Under the pieces are notes generated by a model. It made no database searches. It was not told where the DNA came from and worked only from the letters and a program-made list of their open reading frames with translations. Both the position numbers and the translations under genes were made by a program. This document shows positions 32,619 through 41,900 of a stretch of 64,000 nt of DNA, piece by piece. Source of the stretch: Vibrio sinensis (GTDB taxonomy: Bacteria > Pseudomonadota > Gammaproteobacteria > Enterobacterales > Vibrionaceae); assembly GCF_003605645.1 (NCBI RefSeq), contig NZ_QVMU01000015.1, forward strand, positions 43,258-107,257. The letters are read 5' to 3'. Within the stretch, counting starts at the first letter, position 1. Each line of letters opens with the position of its first letter.

Positions 32619-35600
32619 TTGACTTCGTCACAGCCAGAACAACAGACAAATGTGGCAGCGACTGCTAATAACGCTGCTACTCTGCGCAAATCACTTAATG
32701 AGTGTATGTTGCGTGACCGATTTCGTCTTAGCAAACGCATTTCAGGTGCAAACAAAATAAAGAAAGACGCAGCTCGTAATGCTGTGTTCGATGAAATTGC
32801 TCTTGATATCGCTAAGTCGATGATGGAAGCCGAGCAGCGTAGTAACGCGCCCGCGACCATTGAATATCCAGAAATCTTGCCAGTCAGTCAGAAGAAAGAT
32901 GACATCGCCAAAGCGATAGCTGAAAACCAAGTGGTGATTGTAGCGGGTGAAACTGGCTCGGGTAAAACGACACAGTTGCCTAAAATCTGTGCGGAATTAG
33001 GTCGCGGAAAATATGGTTTAATTGGTCATACTCAGCCTCGTCGTCTTGCTGCACGTTCGGTTGCTAACCGTATTGCTGAAGAGATGGAGACGCCTCTTGG
33101 AGAGTATGTCGGTTATAAAGTTCGTTTTAATGACCAAATTTCTGAGAATACGCATATTAAACTGATGACTGACGGTATTTTACTGGCAGAGATTCAGCAC
33201 GACCGTTTTCTTAATCAGTATGACACCATCATTATCGATGAAGCGCACGAACGTAGCTTAAACATTGATTTTATCTTAGGTTACCTAAGAGAGTTGCTGC
33301 CTCGCCGCCCTGATCTAAAAGTGATCATTACTTCAGCGACCATCGATCCAGAGCGTTTCTCAAATCACTTTAACGGTGCGCCGATTATTGAAGTGTCTGG
33401 TCGTACTTATCCGGTGGATACTCGTTACCGTCCTTTAAGTGGCGACGACGATTCGGACCGAGATCAGCTTGAGGGCATTTTTGAAGCGGTTGATGAGCTT
33501 TGTGATGAAGGGTTAGGCGATATCCTAATCTTCATGAACGGCGAGCGTGAAATTCGTGATACTGCAGATGCGTTGAGTAAACGTAATCTGAAAAGTACCG
33601 AAATTGTTCCGTTGTACGCAAGGCTTTCTGCTGGTGAGCAGAACAAGATTTTCCAACCCCACACGGGGCGACGCATTGTTCTTGCGACCAACGTTGCGGA
33701 AACTTCGTTAACCGTACCGGGAATTAAATACGTTATCGATCCGGGTACGGCACGTATTAGCCGTTATAGCTATCGTACTAAGGTTCAACGTCTACCGATT
33801 GAAGCGATTTCTCAAGCGAGCGCCAACCAACGTAAAGGCCGTTGTGGTCGTGTTGCTGAGGGTATTTGTATTCGTTTGTATTCCGAAGAGGATTTTAATT
33901 CTCGTCCGGAATTTACCGATCCTGAAATACTACGTACCAACTTGGCATCGGTTATTTTACAAATGACCGCATTAGGCTTGGGCGACATTGATGCATTCCC
34001 GTTTGTAGAAGCGCCAGATAAGCGAAATGTTCAAGATGGTGTTCGTTTACTTGAAGAGCTTGGAGCTCTTAACGAAAATGCTAAGGATCCGAAGAAGCAA
34101 TTGACGCCGATTGGTCGCCAACTTGCTCGTTTACCAATAGATCCACGTCTTGCTCGTATGGTGCTGGAAGCGCCAAAAGTTGGCTGTTTGAAAGAGTTGA
34201 TGGTTATCGCAGCCGCGTTGTCGATTCAAGACCCGCGTGAGCGTCCAAGTGACAAACAGCAAGCTTCTGATGAAAAACATCGTCGTTTCTTCCATGAAGA
34301 TTCAGATTTCTTAACGTTTGTGAATCTTTGGGAATATATCCAAACTAAGCAAAAAGAACTGACGAGTAACCAGTTCCGTAAGCAGTGTAAGCAAGATTAC
34401 TTGAGCTACTTACGTGTTCGTGAATGGCAGGATGTTTATTTCCAAATTCATCAATCGATGCGCGAGATGGATTTTAAACTTAACAGCGAGCCTGCGTCAT
34501 ACGAAAGTGTTCACGGCGCTATTTTGGTGGGTCTGTTATCGCATATCGGCGTTAAAGATCAGGAAAAGAGTGAATATCAAGGTGCGCGAAATGCCCGTTT
34601 TCATATCTTCCCTGCATCTGGACTATTTAAGAAACAGCCTAAGTGGATCATGTCGGCTGAGTTGGTTGAAACCTCAAAACTTTGGGGACGAATCATCGCC
34701 AAAATTCAACCTGAGTGGATTGAACCGTTAGCTAAGCACTTAATTAAGCGTAGCTACAGTGAACCTCATTGGTCGAAGAAACGTGCTGCCGTTATGGCTC
34801 ATGAAAAAGTGATGCTTTATGGGATTCCGATTGTACCGAAACGTTTAGTGAACTACGGCAATATCGACAGTGTCGTCTGTCGTGAGATCTTTATTCGCAG
34901 TGCTCTTGTTGAGGGTGATTGGGAAACCAAACATGCATTCTTCAAACAAAACCGTAAATTATTGGCGGAAGTCGAAGAGCTAGAACATAAATCTCGTCGT
35001 CGCGATATCTTAGTGGGCGATGATGAGTTGTTTGATTTCTACGATCAACGAGTCGGCACAGAGGTTGTTTCTGGTCGCCACTTTGATACCTGGTGGAAGA
35101 AAGCCTCAAAGCAAAATGCTGAACTGCTGAACTTTGAAAAAGAGATGCTGTTCAAAGGGGATGCCAGTCATATTACTGATTTGGATTATCCGAACTTTTG
35201 GCATCAAGATGGCTTAAAACTGAAGCTAAGCTATCAGTTTGAACCAGGCGTAGATAGTGACGGTGTAACGGTACATATTCCGCTGCCTATTTTGAACCAA
35301 ATTGAACCAGCTGGGTTTGATTGGCAGATCCCAGGCCTGCGCCATGAGTTAGTGGTGAGCTTGATTAAATCCTTGCCGAAAACATTACGTAAAAACTTTG
35401 TGCCAGCGCCAAATTACGCGGACGCATTTTTAGCGCGAGTTACGCCGTTAGAATTGCCATTGCTAGATGCGATGGAAAAAGAGTTACGACGTATGACAGG
35501 CGTTGAGTTGTATCGTGATGACTGGAACTTAGCGCAAGTGCCTGACCACCTGAAAGTGACATTCCGTGCTGTTGACCATCGTAACCGTAAGTTGAATGAA

Positions 35601-36542
35601 AACCGCGATCTGTTTGAATTAAAAGAGAGCTTAAAAGATAAGGTTCAAGAGACTTTATCAAAAGTTGCGGATGACGATATCGAGCAAAAAGGACTTCATA
35701 CTTGGAGCTTTGGTGAGTTGCCTAAAGTGTATCAGCAAAAGCGTGGCGGCTATGACGTTAAAGCATACCCTGCGATTGTTGATAACAAAGACAGTGTTGA
35801 AATCAAGCTATACGAGACAGAGTTTGAACAAGCATCTGCGATGCGTGCTGGTCAGCGTCGATTGATTTTACTCAACGTACCATCACCGATTAAGTATCTT
35901 CACTCGAACTTGCCGAATAAGTCTAAATTAGGTTTGTACTTTAACCCTTACGGTAAAGTTCTTGATCTGATTGATGACTGTATTTCTTGCGGCATCGATA
36001 AGTTAATCGAAGAACGTGGTGGCATGGTGTGGGAATCGGCTCAATTTGAAGCATTGAAAGAGCATGTTCGTGCAGAGTTAGGTGACACCGTGGTGGATAT
36101 TGCTCAGCAAGTTGAAACGATTTTGACAACTGCTTTCAATATTAACAAAAAGCTTAAAGGCAAAATTGACTTTACGATGGCGTTCGCATTATCAGATATT
36201 AAGGCGCAAGTTGAAGGGCTTATCTTTAAAGGCTTTGCGACGGAATGTGGTTGGAAACGCTTGCCAGATATTTTGCGTTACATGCGCGCGATTGAACGTC
36301 GTATGGAAAAATTGCCGATCGATCCGAACAAAGACCGATTACACATGCTTAAAATTGAATCCGTGGTGAGCAGTTACAAAGAGCTGTTGAACAAGGTTCC
36401 GAAAGGGGTCGAAGTACCAGAGAATATTAAAGAAGTACGTTGGATGATTGAGGAGCTTCGTGTCAGTTTCTTTGCACAGCAACTTGGAACGCCATATCCA
36501 GTGTCAGATAAGCGTGTGAAAAATATTATCGACTCATTCTAA
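32619..36542 (+). CDS. hrpA: ATP-dependent RNA helicase HrpA
   Basis: A DEAH-box helicase of about 1307 residues (E. coli HrpA is 1300) and matching it in detail: 'LMLRDRFRLSKRI'-type N-terminus, Walker A 'GETGSGKTTQLP', 'HTQPRRLAARSVANRIAEE', 'IIIDEAHERSLNIDF', 'ITSATIDPERFS', 'TNVAETSLTVPG' and 'QRKGRCGRVAEG'. The long C-terminal DUF3418 region is complete ('LRELGTPYPVSDKRV'-like end). HrpA rescues stalled ribosomes and processes mRNA. The start is not certain: TTG at 32619 has AGGA upstream and gives the N-terminus 'LTSSQPEQQ', while an open frame extends to 32571. Monocistronic. Confidence 0.95.
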   Translation: MTSSQPEQQTNVAATANNAATLRKSLNECMLRDRFRLSKRISGANKIKKDAARNAVFDEIALDIAKSMMEAEQRSNAPATIEYPEILPVSQKKDDIAKAIAENQVVIVAGETGSGKTTQLPKICAELGRGKYGLIGHTQPRRLAARSVANRIAEEMETPLGEYVGYKVRFNDQISENTHIKLMTDGILLAEIQHDRFLNQYDTIIIDEAHERSLNIDFILGYLRELLPRRPDLKVIITSATIDPERFSNHFNGAPIIEVSGRTYPVDTRYRPLSGDDDSDRDQLEGIFEAVDELCDEGLGDILIFMNGEREIRDTADALSKRNLKSTEIVPLYARLSAGEQNKIFQPHTGRRIVLATNVAETSLTVPGIKYVIDPGTARISRYSYRTKVQRLPIEAISQASANQRKGRCGRVAEGICIRLYSEEDFNSRPEFTDPEILRTNLASVILQMTALGLGDIDAFPFVEAPDKRNVQDGVRLLEELGALNENAKDPKKQLTPIGRQLARLPIDPRLARMVLEAPKVGCLKELMVIAAALSIQDPRERPSDKQQASDEKHRRFFHEDSDFLTFVNLWEYIQTKQKELTSNQFRKQCKQDYLSYLRVREWQDVYFQIHQSMREMDFKLNSEPASYESVHGAILVGLLSHIGVKDQEKSEYQGARNARFHIFPASGLFKKQPKWIMSAELVETSKLWGRIIAKIQPEWIEPLAKHLIKRSYSEPHWSKKRAAVMAHEKVMLYGIPIVPKRLVNYGNIDSVVCREIFIRSALVEGDWETKHAFFKQNRKLLAEVEELEHKSRRRDILVGDDELFDFYDQRVGTEVVSGRHFDTWWKKASKQNAELLNFEKEMLFKGDASHITDLDYPNFWHQDGLKLKLSYQFEPGVDSDGVTVHIPLPILNQIEPAGFDWQIPGLRHELVVSLIKSLPKTLRKNFVPAPNYADAFLARVTPLELPLLDAMEKELRRMTGVELYRDDWNLAQVPDHLKVTFRAVDHRNRKLNENRDLFELKESLKDKVQETLSKVADDDIEQKGLHTWSFGELPKVYQQKRGGYDVKAYPAIVDNKDSVEIKLYETEFEQASAMRAGQRRLILLNVPSPIKYLHSNLPNKSKLGLYFNPYGKVLDLIDDCISCGIDKLIEERGGMVWESAQFEALKEHVRAELGDTVVDIAQQVETILTTAFNINKKLKGKIDFTMAFALSDIKAQVEGLIFKGFATECGWKRLPDILRYMRAIERRMEKLPIDPNKDRLHMLKIESVVSSYKELLNKVPKGVEVPENIKEVRWMIEELRVSFFAQQLGTPYPVSDKRVKNIIDSF

Positions 36543-36718
36543 TTAGCGATGTATACCGGTCTGCAACCCTGTTTTAGCTGAGATTATTTTAGCTTACATA
36601 TGTTAGCCAGATCGGTATGTTAATTGCATGAGTGAAACAAATTCTGGTTTTAGACAAATAGTTGGCACAGTTTTGCCGCCGGCAAGCTGTGTCGAATAAA
36701 AAAGAGAGAAAGTTGAAT

Positions 36719-37198
36719 ATGAAAAAGACACTATTAGCGTTAGCACTTCTAGGCGCGTCGGCATCGGCGTCTGCAGATTCATGGATTTATGGTGGTGCAA
36801 ACGTAGGTACTGCTGACTTAGCAGGCGACTCAGCAACCTCTTACGGTGTGCATGTTGGTACTGGTATTCTGCCATTCATCGGTTTAGAAGCGGGCTACCA
36901 AAACCACGGTGAGTTTAACTACGGCAATAGTGCAAAAGTTGAAGGTGATTCAATTTACTTTGCGGTTAAGCCAAGCATTGATTTTGGTCCTCTTCACGTT
37001 TATGCACGTGGTGGTGTTCATTCATACAATCTTGATGGTAACAACTTTAGCGAAGACGAAGTTGATCTAATGTATGGTGTGGGCGCGGAATACTTTGTAT
37101 TTGGTCCAATTTCAGCAGGCGCAAGCTACACAGTGTTTAACACGAAAAATGATGAAATTAAAACACTTTCTCTAAATGCAAGTTTCCATTTCCTATAA
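36719..37198 (+). CDS. Small outer-membrane beta-barrel protein
   Basis: A 159-residue protein with signal peptide 'MKKTLLALALLGASASASA' and a mature part of alternating beta strands rich in Gly and aromatics ('WIYGGANVGTADLAG', 'FIGLEAGYQNHGEFNYG', 'VYARGGVHSYN', 'LMYGVGAEYFVFGPISAGASYTVFN'), ending in 'NASFHFL' with a C-terminal hydrophobic residue as barrel proteins need. It resembles the 8-stranded OmpA/OmpX/OmpW-like barrel group; function unknown. ATG 36719 is chosen because the upstream residues are not signal-like and AGAGAGAAAG precedes it. Confidence 0.82.
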   Translation: MKKTLLALALLGASASASADSWIYGGANVGTADLAGDSATSYGVHVGTGILPFIGLEAGYQNHGEFNYGNSAKVEGDSIYFAVKPSIDFGPLHVYARGGVHSYNLDGNNFSEDEVDLMYGVGAEYFVFGPISAGASYTVFNTKNDEIKTLSLNASFHFL

Positions 37199-37241
37199 AC
37201 TTTTGCATTTAGTTAGAACAACTTGTTCGAAACAGTTAAAT

Positions 37242-37270
37242 AAAAACCCAGTTGAAAAACTGGGTTTTTT
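37242..37270. terminator. Bidirectional terminator between the barrel gene and trpA
   Basis: A 12-bp stem AAAAACCCAGTT / AACTGGGTTTTT with a GAAA loop has T runs on both strands. It ends the barrel gene on the plus strand and the trp operon on the minus strand. Confidence 0.92.
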
Positions 37271-37301
37271 ATTAGCTAAATCATTCTGAATTCGATGATC
37301 A

Positions 37302-38108
37302 CTATTTTTGTGTTGCGGCTTTCATTGGTGTCACGAATTGAGCCAGTTGTCCCAGCATTTTTTCTGGCTGGGTTAGGTTATTTTCAATGATTTTCACCAC
37401 GGCTGAACCAGAGATTGCACCTGCTGCGCCGCTTTTCACCGCTTGCTCAACTTGTTCTGGTTGAGAAATACCAAACCCTAATAATGCTGGTGGAGCATTA
37501 AATGCTGTTAATCGGTTTAACATATCTTCAACTGGCATATTTGCCTTGGTTTCCGCGCCTGTTACTCCGGCTCTAGAGAGTAGGTAGGTGTAACCGCCTC
37601 CTAGTTGTGCAACCGACTGGAGAGTCTCATCACTCGCGGTTGGCGGAGCAATGAAAATTGGGTGAACACCGTATTTTTCAGCAGCGGCAACAAATTCAGT
37701 ACTCTCGTTAGTTGGAACATCAGCAATCAGCACTGAGTCGATGCCTGCATTAGCACAGCGTTGATAGAAATCTTCTATTCCACGTGAATAAACTAAGTTG
37801 GCGTACATCAACAAACCAATGGGTAACTCAGGGTATTGGGCTCGAATTTGACTGATGAGTTCAAAGCAGATATCTGGAGTGGCACCTGATTGCAGCGCAC
37901 GGATATTTGCCCCTTGTATCGTTGGGCCGTCAGCTAAAGGGTCGGAGAATGGCATACCCAGTTCGAGGGCATCAGCGCCGGCTTCAACTAAGGTTTGCAT
38001 GATCTTAAGTGATTGCTCAGGATTAGGATCGCATACCGTTACAAATGGGACAAAAGCACCTTGGTTTTTCGCTTCAAGACGAGCGAACAGTTGTTGATAG
38101 CGGTCCAT
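37302..38108 (-). CDS. trpA: Tryptophan synthase alpha subunit
   Basis: A 268-residue TIM-barrel protein with catalytic Glu49 ('LELGMPFSDPLADGP') and Asp60, plus 'GFGISQPEQV' and 'GAISGSAVVKII' phosphate-binding loops. It cleaves indole-3-glycerol phosphate to indole and glyceraldehyde 3-phosphate, and indole tunnels to TrpB. The ATG overlaps the trpB stop by one base (TAATG). It is the last gene of the operon. Confidence 0.98.
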   Translation of the reverse strand: MDRYQQLFARLEAKNQGAFVPFVTVCDPNPEQSLKIMQTLVEAGADALELGMPFSDPLADGPTIQGANIRALQSGATPDICFELISQIRAQYPELPIGLLMYANLVYSRGIEDFYQRCANAGIDSVLIADVPTNESTEFVAAAEKYGVHPIFIAPPTASDETLQSVAQLGGGYTYLLSRAGVTGAETKANMPVEDMLNRLTAFNAPPALLGFGISQPEQVEQAVKSGAAGAISGSAVVKIIENNLTQPEKMLGQLAQFVTPMKAATQK

Positions 38109-39298
38109 TAGATCACTCCCTTTTCTTCTAGAATGGTATGTACAGTAAAGATGTCTTTGTCGCCGCGACCCGATAGGTTAACGACGAGCAGTTGTTCTTT
38201 CTCTGGATTTTCACGCGCCATGCGCAGTGCATGAGCCAGCGCATGTGATGATTCTAATGCTGCAATGATGCCCTCGCTACGTGCAATTTCTTGGAACGCA
38301 TCCAACGCCTCATCGTCGGTGACGCTATCGTACTCAGCGCGACCAATGGCGTTTAAATGGGCATGTTGTGGCCCAACAGATGGGAAATCTAGCCCAGCAG
38401 AGATGGAATAAGACTCTTCAACTTGGCCGTTTTCATCTTGCATTAAAGGGGATTTCATACCGAAGAATATCCCGGTTTTGCCATGTTTGAGAGGTGCGCC
38501 GTGTTGGTCAGTATCAATTCCTTTGCCAGCGGGTTCTACCCCAATTAAGCGCACGTTTTCTTCTTCTATAAAGTCAGCAAACATACCAATCGCGTTGGAT
38601 CCGCCCCCAACACAAGCAATCACCGCATCAGGTAAACGTCCCTCGCGAGCGAGAATTTGATTCTTCGTTTCTTCACCAATCATACGCTGGAAATCGCGAA
38701 CGATAGTTGGGAATGGGTGAGGGCCAGCTGCCGTTCCGAGTAGGTAGTGAGCTTCTTCGTATGAACCAGACCAGTCGCGAAGGGCTTCATTGCACGCATC
38801 TTTTAATGTGGCGGAACCAGAATGAACTGGAATGACTTCTGCTCCCATTAACTTCATACGAAAAACATTCGGGCTTTGACGTTCCACGTCTTTAGCACCC
38901 ATGTAAACACGACACTTTAAGCCTAACAAGGCACAAGCTAAGGCAGTGGCAACACCATGTTGACCTGCGCCCGTTTCAGCGATGATTTCTTCTTTGCCCA
39001 TACGCTTGGCCAGCAGGGCTTGTCCTAGCACCTGGTTGGTTTTGTGCGCGCCACCATGCAGCAAATCTTCACGTTTTAGATAGAGCTTAGTTTTTGTGCC
39101 TTTGGTCAAATTACGAACGCAAGTCAGTGCGGTTGGGCGACCAGCATATTCTTGCAGTAGGGTCATAAACTCACTGCGAAATTCAGGATCTTCTTGCGCA
39201 TCAATGAATGCCTGTTCAAGTTGATCTAATGCAGGGACGAGAATTTGCGGTACGTATTGACCACCGAATTCGCCAAAATAGGCATTAAGTTTTGCCAT
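38108..39298 (-). CDS. trpB: Tryptophan synthase beta subunit
   Basis: A 396-residue PLP enzyme. The cofactor lysine is Lys86 in 'HGGAHKTNQVLGQ'; 'ETGAGQHGVATA' and 'CVGGGSNAIGMF' are the indole-active loop and phosphate-binding loop. It condenses indole and serine to tryptophan. It is separated from trpCF by an unusual spacer of 143 bases that carries a mini-ORF and a hairpin. TAAGGAATAG precedes the ATG. Confidence 0.98.
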   Translation of the reverse strand: MAKLNAYFGEFGGQYVPQILVPALDQLEQAFIDAQEDPEFRSEFMTLLQEYAGRPTALTCVRNLTKGTKTKLYLKREDLLHGGAHKTNQVLGQALLAKRMGKEEIIAETGAGQHGVATALACALLGLKCRVYMGAKDVERQSPNVFRMKLMGAEVIPVHSGSATLKDACNEALRDWSGSYEEAHYLLGTAAGPHPFPTIVRDFQRMIGEETKNQILAREGRLPDAVIACVGGGSNAIGMFADFIEEENVRLIGVEPAGKGIDTDQHGAPLKHGKTGIFFGMKSPLMQDENGQVEESYSISAGLDFPSVGPQHAHLNAIGRAEYDSVTDDEALDAFQEIARSEGIIAALESSHALAHALRMARENPEKEQLLVVNLSGRGDKDIFTVHTILEEKGVI

Positions 39299-39362
39299 GA
39301 TTCTATTCCTTAGTCTCTAATTTTGTCTTCATCTCGTCTCAAAGAAACGAAATGGTAATTTG

Positions 39363-39404
39363 TTAGTTATTTCGCATCATCAGCCACATCTTATCTTTAG
39401 TCAT
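39363..39404 (-). CDS. Candidate 13-residue Trp/Met-containing peptide in the trpCF-trpB spacer
   Basis: The frame ATG..TAA encodes MTKDKMWLMMRNN. The start is preceded by AAAGA, a weak ribosome site. It contains one Trp codon and four Met codons (start included) in 13. It lies wholly in the 143-base spacer and its start codon sits in the loop of an inverted repeat (39381-39388 with 39416-39423). Such a peptide could be a leader-type regulatory ORF; nothing in the sequence proves translation. Confidence 0.3.
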   Translation of the reverse strand: MTKDKMWLMMRNN

Positions 39405-39423
39405 TCTTTATAATTTGTGGCTG
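39381..39423 (-). promoter_or_regulatory. Inverted repeat enclosing the mini-ORF start in the trpCF-trpB spacer
   Basis: On the minus strand CAGCCACA and TGTGGCTG form 8-bp perfect arms around a 27-base loop. The loop includes the mini-ORF's ribosome site and ATG, and the second arm overlaps its Trp codon. No T tract follows, so this is not a terminator; a leader-type RNA switch or mRNA-processing hairpin is possible. Confidence 0.45.
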
Positions 39424-39441
39424 GTTTAATTGGTATTTTGC

Positions 39442-40869
39442 TTAATATTGGCGAATTGCTGTGAAAGCTTGTTGTAATTTAAGGGCATCTTTTTTACCCG
39501 GAGCATTCTCTACACCAGAATTAAGATCTAAACCTAAGCAAGCGAGTTGTGCTGCTTGTTGGGCGTTTTCCGGAGTCAGGCCTCCGGCTAACATGGCATT
39601 GTTCGTATCACCAATCAGTCGCCAATCGAAGACTTGCCCGGTTCCCCCAGTCTGATTACCCACTTTGGCGTCCATTAAGTGGCGGTCGATATGCTTAGCC
39701 AGCCGTTGTGGTGCTTGGCCACAAACCCCATAGGCTTTCCAAATTTCGGTATGTTTTGGTAGCTGTGCTTTTAGTGCGTTGACGTAAAGCTGATCCTCAT
39801 CACCATGCAACTGCACGGCACTTAAATGGAGCGATTGAGCGGTTTGAATGACCTCTTCAATCGAATGGTTTTGGAAAACACCCACGTAGCGAAGTGGGGC
39901 GCCACTCATGGTTAGCCGAGCGGATTCTAAATCGATATGGCGCTTTGAGTTCTCGACGAATATTAGGCCACCAAATACGGCTCCGGCTTGATAGGCTTTA
40001 GCAGCATCATTGGCTTGAGTTAGCCCACAGACTTTGTTTTCACCCAAAATCACTTTGCGCGCAGCGAGCTCCAAATCCTCTTCTGCCATTAAAGAACTTC
40101 CAATTAAAAAACCATTGGCAAATTGGGCTAAGTCTCGAACCTGTTGGTGAGTGTAGATCCCAGATTCAGAAATGATGATGGCATTGGGAGCCAATTGGCG
40201 AATGATTGGTGCAAGTTGCTTGCTGCGATTTAAGTCAGTGCTGAGGTCGCGCAGATTACGGTTATTGATGCCAATCACTTTGGCCTCCAAGCTCACTGCG
40301 CGATGCAGCTCTTCTTCATTGCTCACTTCGGTTAATACTCCCATATTGAGCGAATGAGCGAGATCGGCTAAATGGCGGTATTGTGAATCATCAAGAACAG
40401 AAAGCATCAGCAAAATAGCGTCTGCGCTATAATGACGCGCTAAATAAACTTGGTACTCATCGACCATAAAGTCTTTACACAAAACCGGTTGTGAGACTTG
40501 CTTGCGAACTTGGGGGATGAACTCAAAGTTACCGAGGAAATATTTTTCATCGGTCAATATCGAGATGGCACTGGCGTGTCTGTTGTAGACAGAAGCAATG
40601 TAATCGAGGTTAAACTCTTCGCGAATCAGTCCTTTCGATGGCGATGCTTTCTTGCACTCTAAAATAAACGCGGTTTGCTCGCTGGCAAGTGCTTGATAAA
40701 AATCACGATCAGACGGTAAAAGCGATGCTGTAAATGACTCAAGTGGCTGTGATTGTTTACGTTCAGCGACCCAATGATATTTATCACGAACAATCTTGGC
40801 TAAGACCTCGGCCATTTGAGTTTCTTGGACTGAGATGTGCTGTGAAAGCTTATCGGAAGATGATGTCAT
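39442..40869 (-). CDS. trpCF: Bifunctional indole-3-glycerol phosphate synthase / phosphoribosylanthranilate isomerase
   Basis: A 475-residue fusion of two TIM barrels. The TrpC half (to about 270) has 'FILECKKASPSKGLI', 'VLCKDFMVDEYQV' and 'IGINNRNLRDLSTDLNR'. The TrpF half (from about 274) begins 'NKVCGLTQANDA' with its catalytic Cys, and has 'GVFQNHSIEEV', 'VQLHGDE' and 'MLAGGLTPENA'. This fusion is standard in enterics and vibrios. The start at 40869 gives the N-terminal extension seen in vibrios; an internal Met 'MAEVLAKIV' at residue 19 is the alternative. It begins 12 bases after trpD. Confidence 0.97.
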   Translation of the reverse strand: MTSSSDKLSQHISVQETQMAEVLAKIVRDKYHWVAERKQSQPLESFTASLLPSDRDFYQALASEQTAFILECKKASPSKGLIREEFNLDYIASVYNRHASAISILTDEKYFLGNFEFIPQVRKQVSQPVLCKDFMVDEYQVYLARHYSADAILLMLSVLDDSQYRHLADLAHSLNMGVLTEVSNEEELHRAVSLEAKVIGINNRNLRDLSTDLNRSKQLAPIIRQLAPNAIIISESGIYTHQQVRDLAQFANGFLIGSSLMAEEDLELAARKVILGENKVCGLTQANDAAKAYQAGAVFGGLIFVENSKRHIDLESARLTMSGAPLRYVGVFQNHSIEEVIQTAQSLHLSAVQLHGDEDQLYVNALKAQLPKHTEIWKAYGVCGQAPQRLAKHIDRHLMDAKVGNQTGGTGQVFDWRLIGDTNNAMLAGGLTPENAQQAAQLACLGLDLNSGVENAPGKKDALKLQQAFTAIRQY

Positions 40870-40880
40870 GTTCGTTTACC

Positions 40881-41879
40881 TTATCCACGTTGCGCGAGTT
40901 GTTGAACCAATTTGAACGCCTGACCAGAATTCATCTTACTGATGGCAGTTTGAGTGTTGGCTTTTAAGTCTTCGTAGCCAAATAGTCGCATCAAGAGTGC
41001 AACGTTGACAGCGACGGCGCTCAATTGAGCCTCTGTGCCTTTCCCCGTTAAAATATTTGTTATGATGGCTCGGTTTTCTTCTGGGTTTCCACCCTTAATA
41101 GCTTCAAGGGGATGGTTGTTGACTCCGAAGTCTTCAGGATTCAATGTGTACTCAATGATTTTTCCGTCTTTAATTTCTGCAACGGTAGTTTCACCATGAA
41201 TAGCGACTTCGTCGAGCCCGCTGCCATGGACTACAGCAGCACGCTTCATACCCATTTTCAGCATGGTTTCTGCAATCGGACGAACAAGCTCTTTGCTGTA
41301 GACGCCCATCAATTCGATGGTTGGGCGAGCAGGATTAATCAGCGGTCCTAAAATATTGAAGATGGTTCGCGTTTTCATGGTTTGACGCACAGGCATAGCA
41401 TGTCGAACACCACCGTGATATTGCGGTGCGAAAAGAAACGCGACACCAATATCGTCAATCGCTTTGCGGGTATCTTCTGCGCTCATTGCTAAATCAATCC
41501 CAAATGAATCAAGCAAATCAGAAGAACCAGAGCGACTGGATACGCTGCGATTACCATGTTTTGCTATTTTCAGCCCACAAGCGGCAGCAACAAACGCGGC
41601 AGTTGTTGAGATGTTAATAGTGTCATGTCCGTCACCGCCGGTACCGACAATGTCAGCAAAGTCATAATCAGGGCGAGGGAAATCACTGGCATTGGCGAGT
41701 AACGCTTTTGCAGCACCAGCAATTTCTTGTGGTGTTTCCCCTTTGATTTTCAATGAGGTTAGTGCCGCAGTCATTAGAACAGAGTCAAGCTCACCACGGA
41801 TGATGGCATCAAACAGTTGGTGGCTTTCTTGTTCCGTTAGAGATTGCTGTTCGTAAAGCTTGTTAATGATATTTTCCAT
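40881..41879 (-). CDS. trpD: Anthranilate phosphoribosyltransferase
   Basis: A 332-residue enzyme with the PRPP-binding 'VGTGGDGHDTINIST' loop, 'KHGNRSVSSRSGSSDLLDSFG', and 'GLDEVAIHGETTVAEI'. It transfers anthranilate to PRPP. Unlike in E. coli it is not fused to TrpG, which is a separate gene just upstream in the operon. AGGGATAAGCAC before ATG is the ribosome site. Confidence 0.98.
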   Translation of the reverse strand: MENIINKLYEQQSLTEQESHQLFDAIIRGELDSVLMTAALTSLKIKGETPQEIAGAAKALLANASDFPRPDYDFADIVGTGGDGHDTINISTTAAFVAAACGLKIAKHGNRSVSSRSGSSDLLDSFGIDLAMSAEDTRKAIDDIGVAFLFAPQYHGGVRHAMPVRQTMKTRTIFNILGPLINPARPTIELMGVYSKELVRPIAETMLKMGMKRAAVVHGSGLDEVAIHGETTVAEIKDGKIIEYTLNPEDFGVNNHPLEAIKGGNPEENRAIITNILTGKGTEAQLSAVAVNVALLMRLFGYEDLKANTQTAISKMNSGQAFKLVQQLAQRG

Positions 41880-41900
41880 GTGCTTATCCCTAATTTGTCA

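Noticed and set aside
36663..36678. TTGGCACAGTTTTGCC upstream of the small barrel gene resembles a sigma-54 promoter.
   Set aside because: Only 9 bases separate GG from GC, and RpoN promoters need 10.
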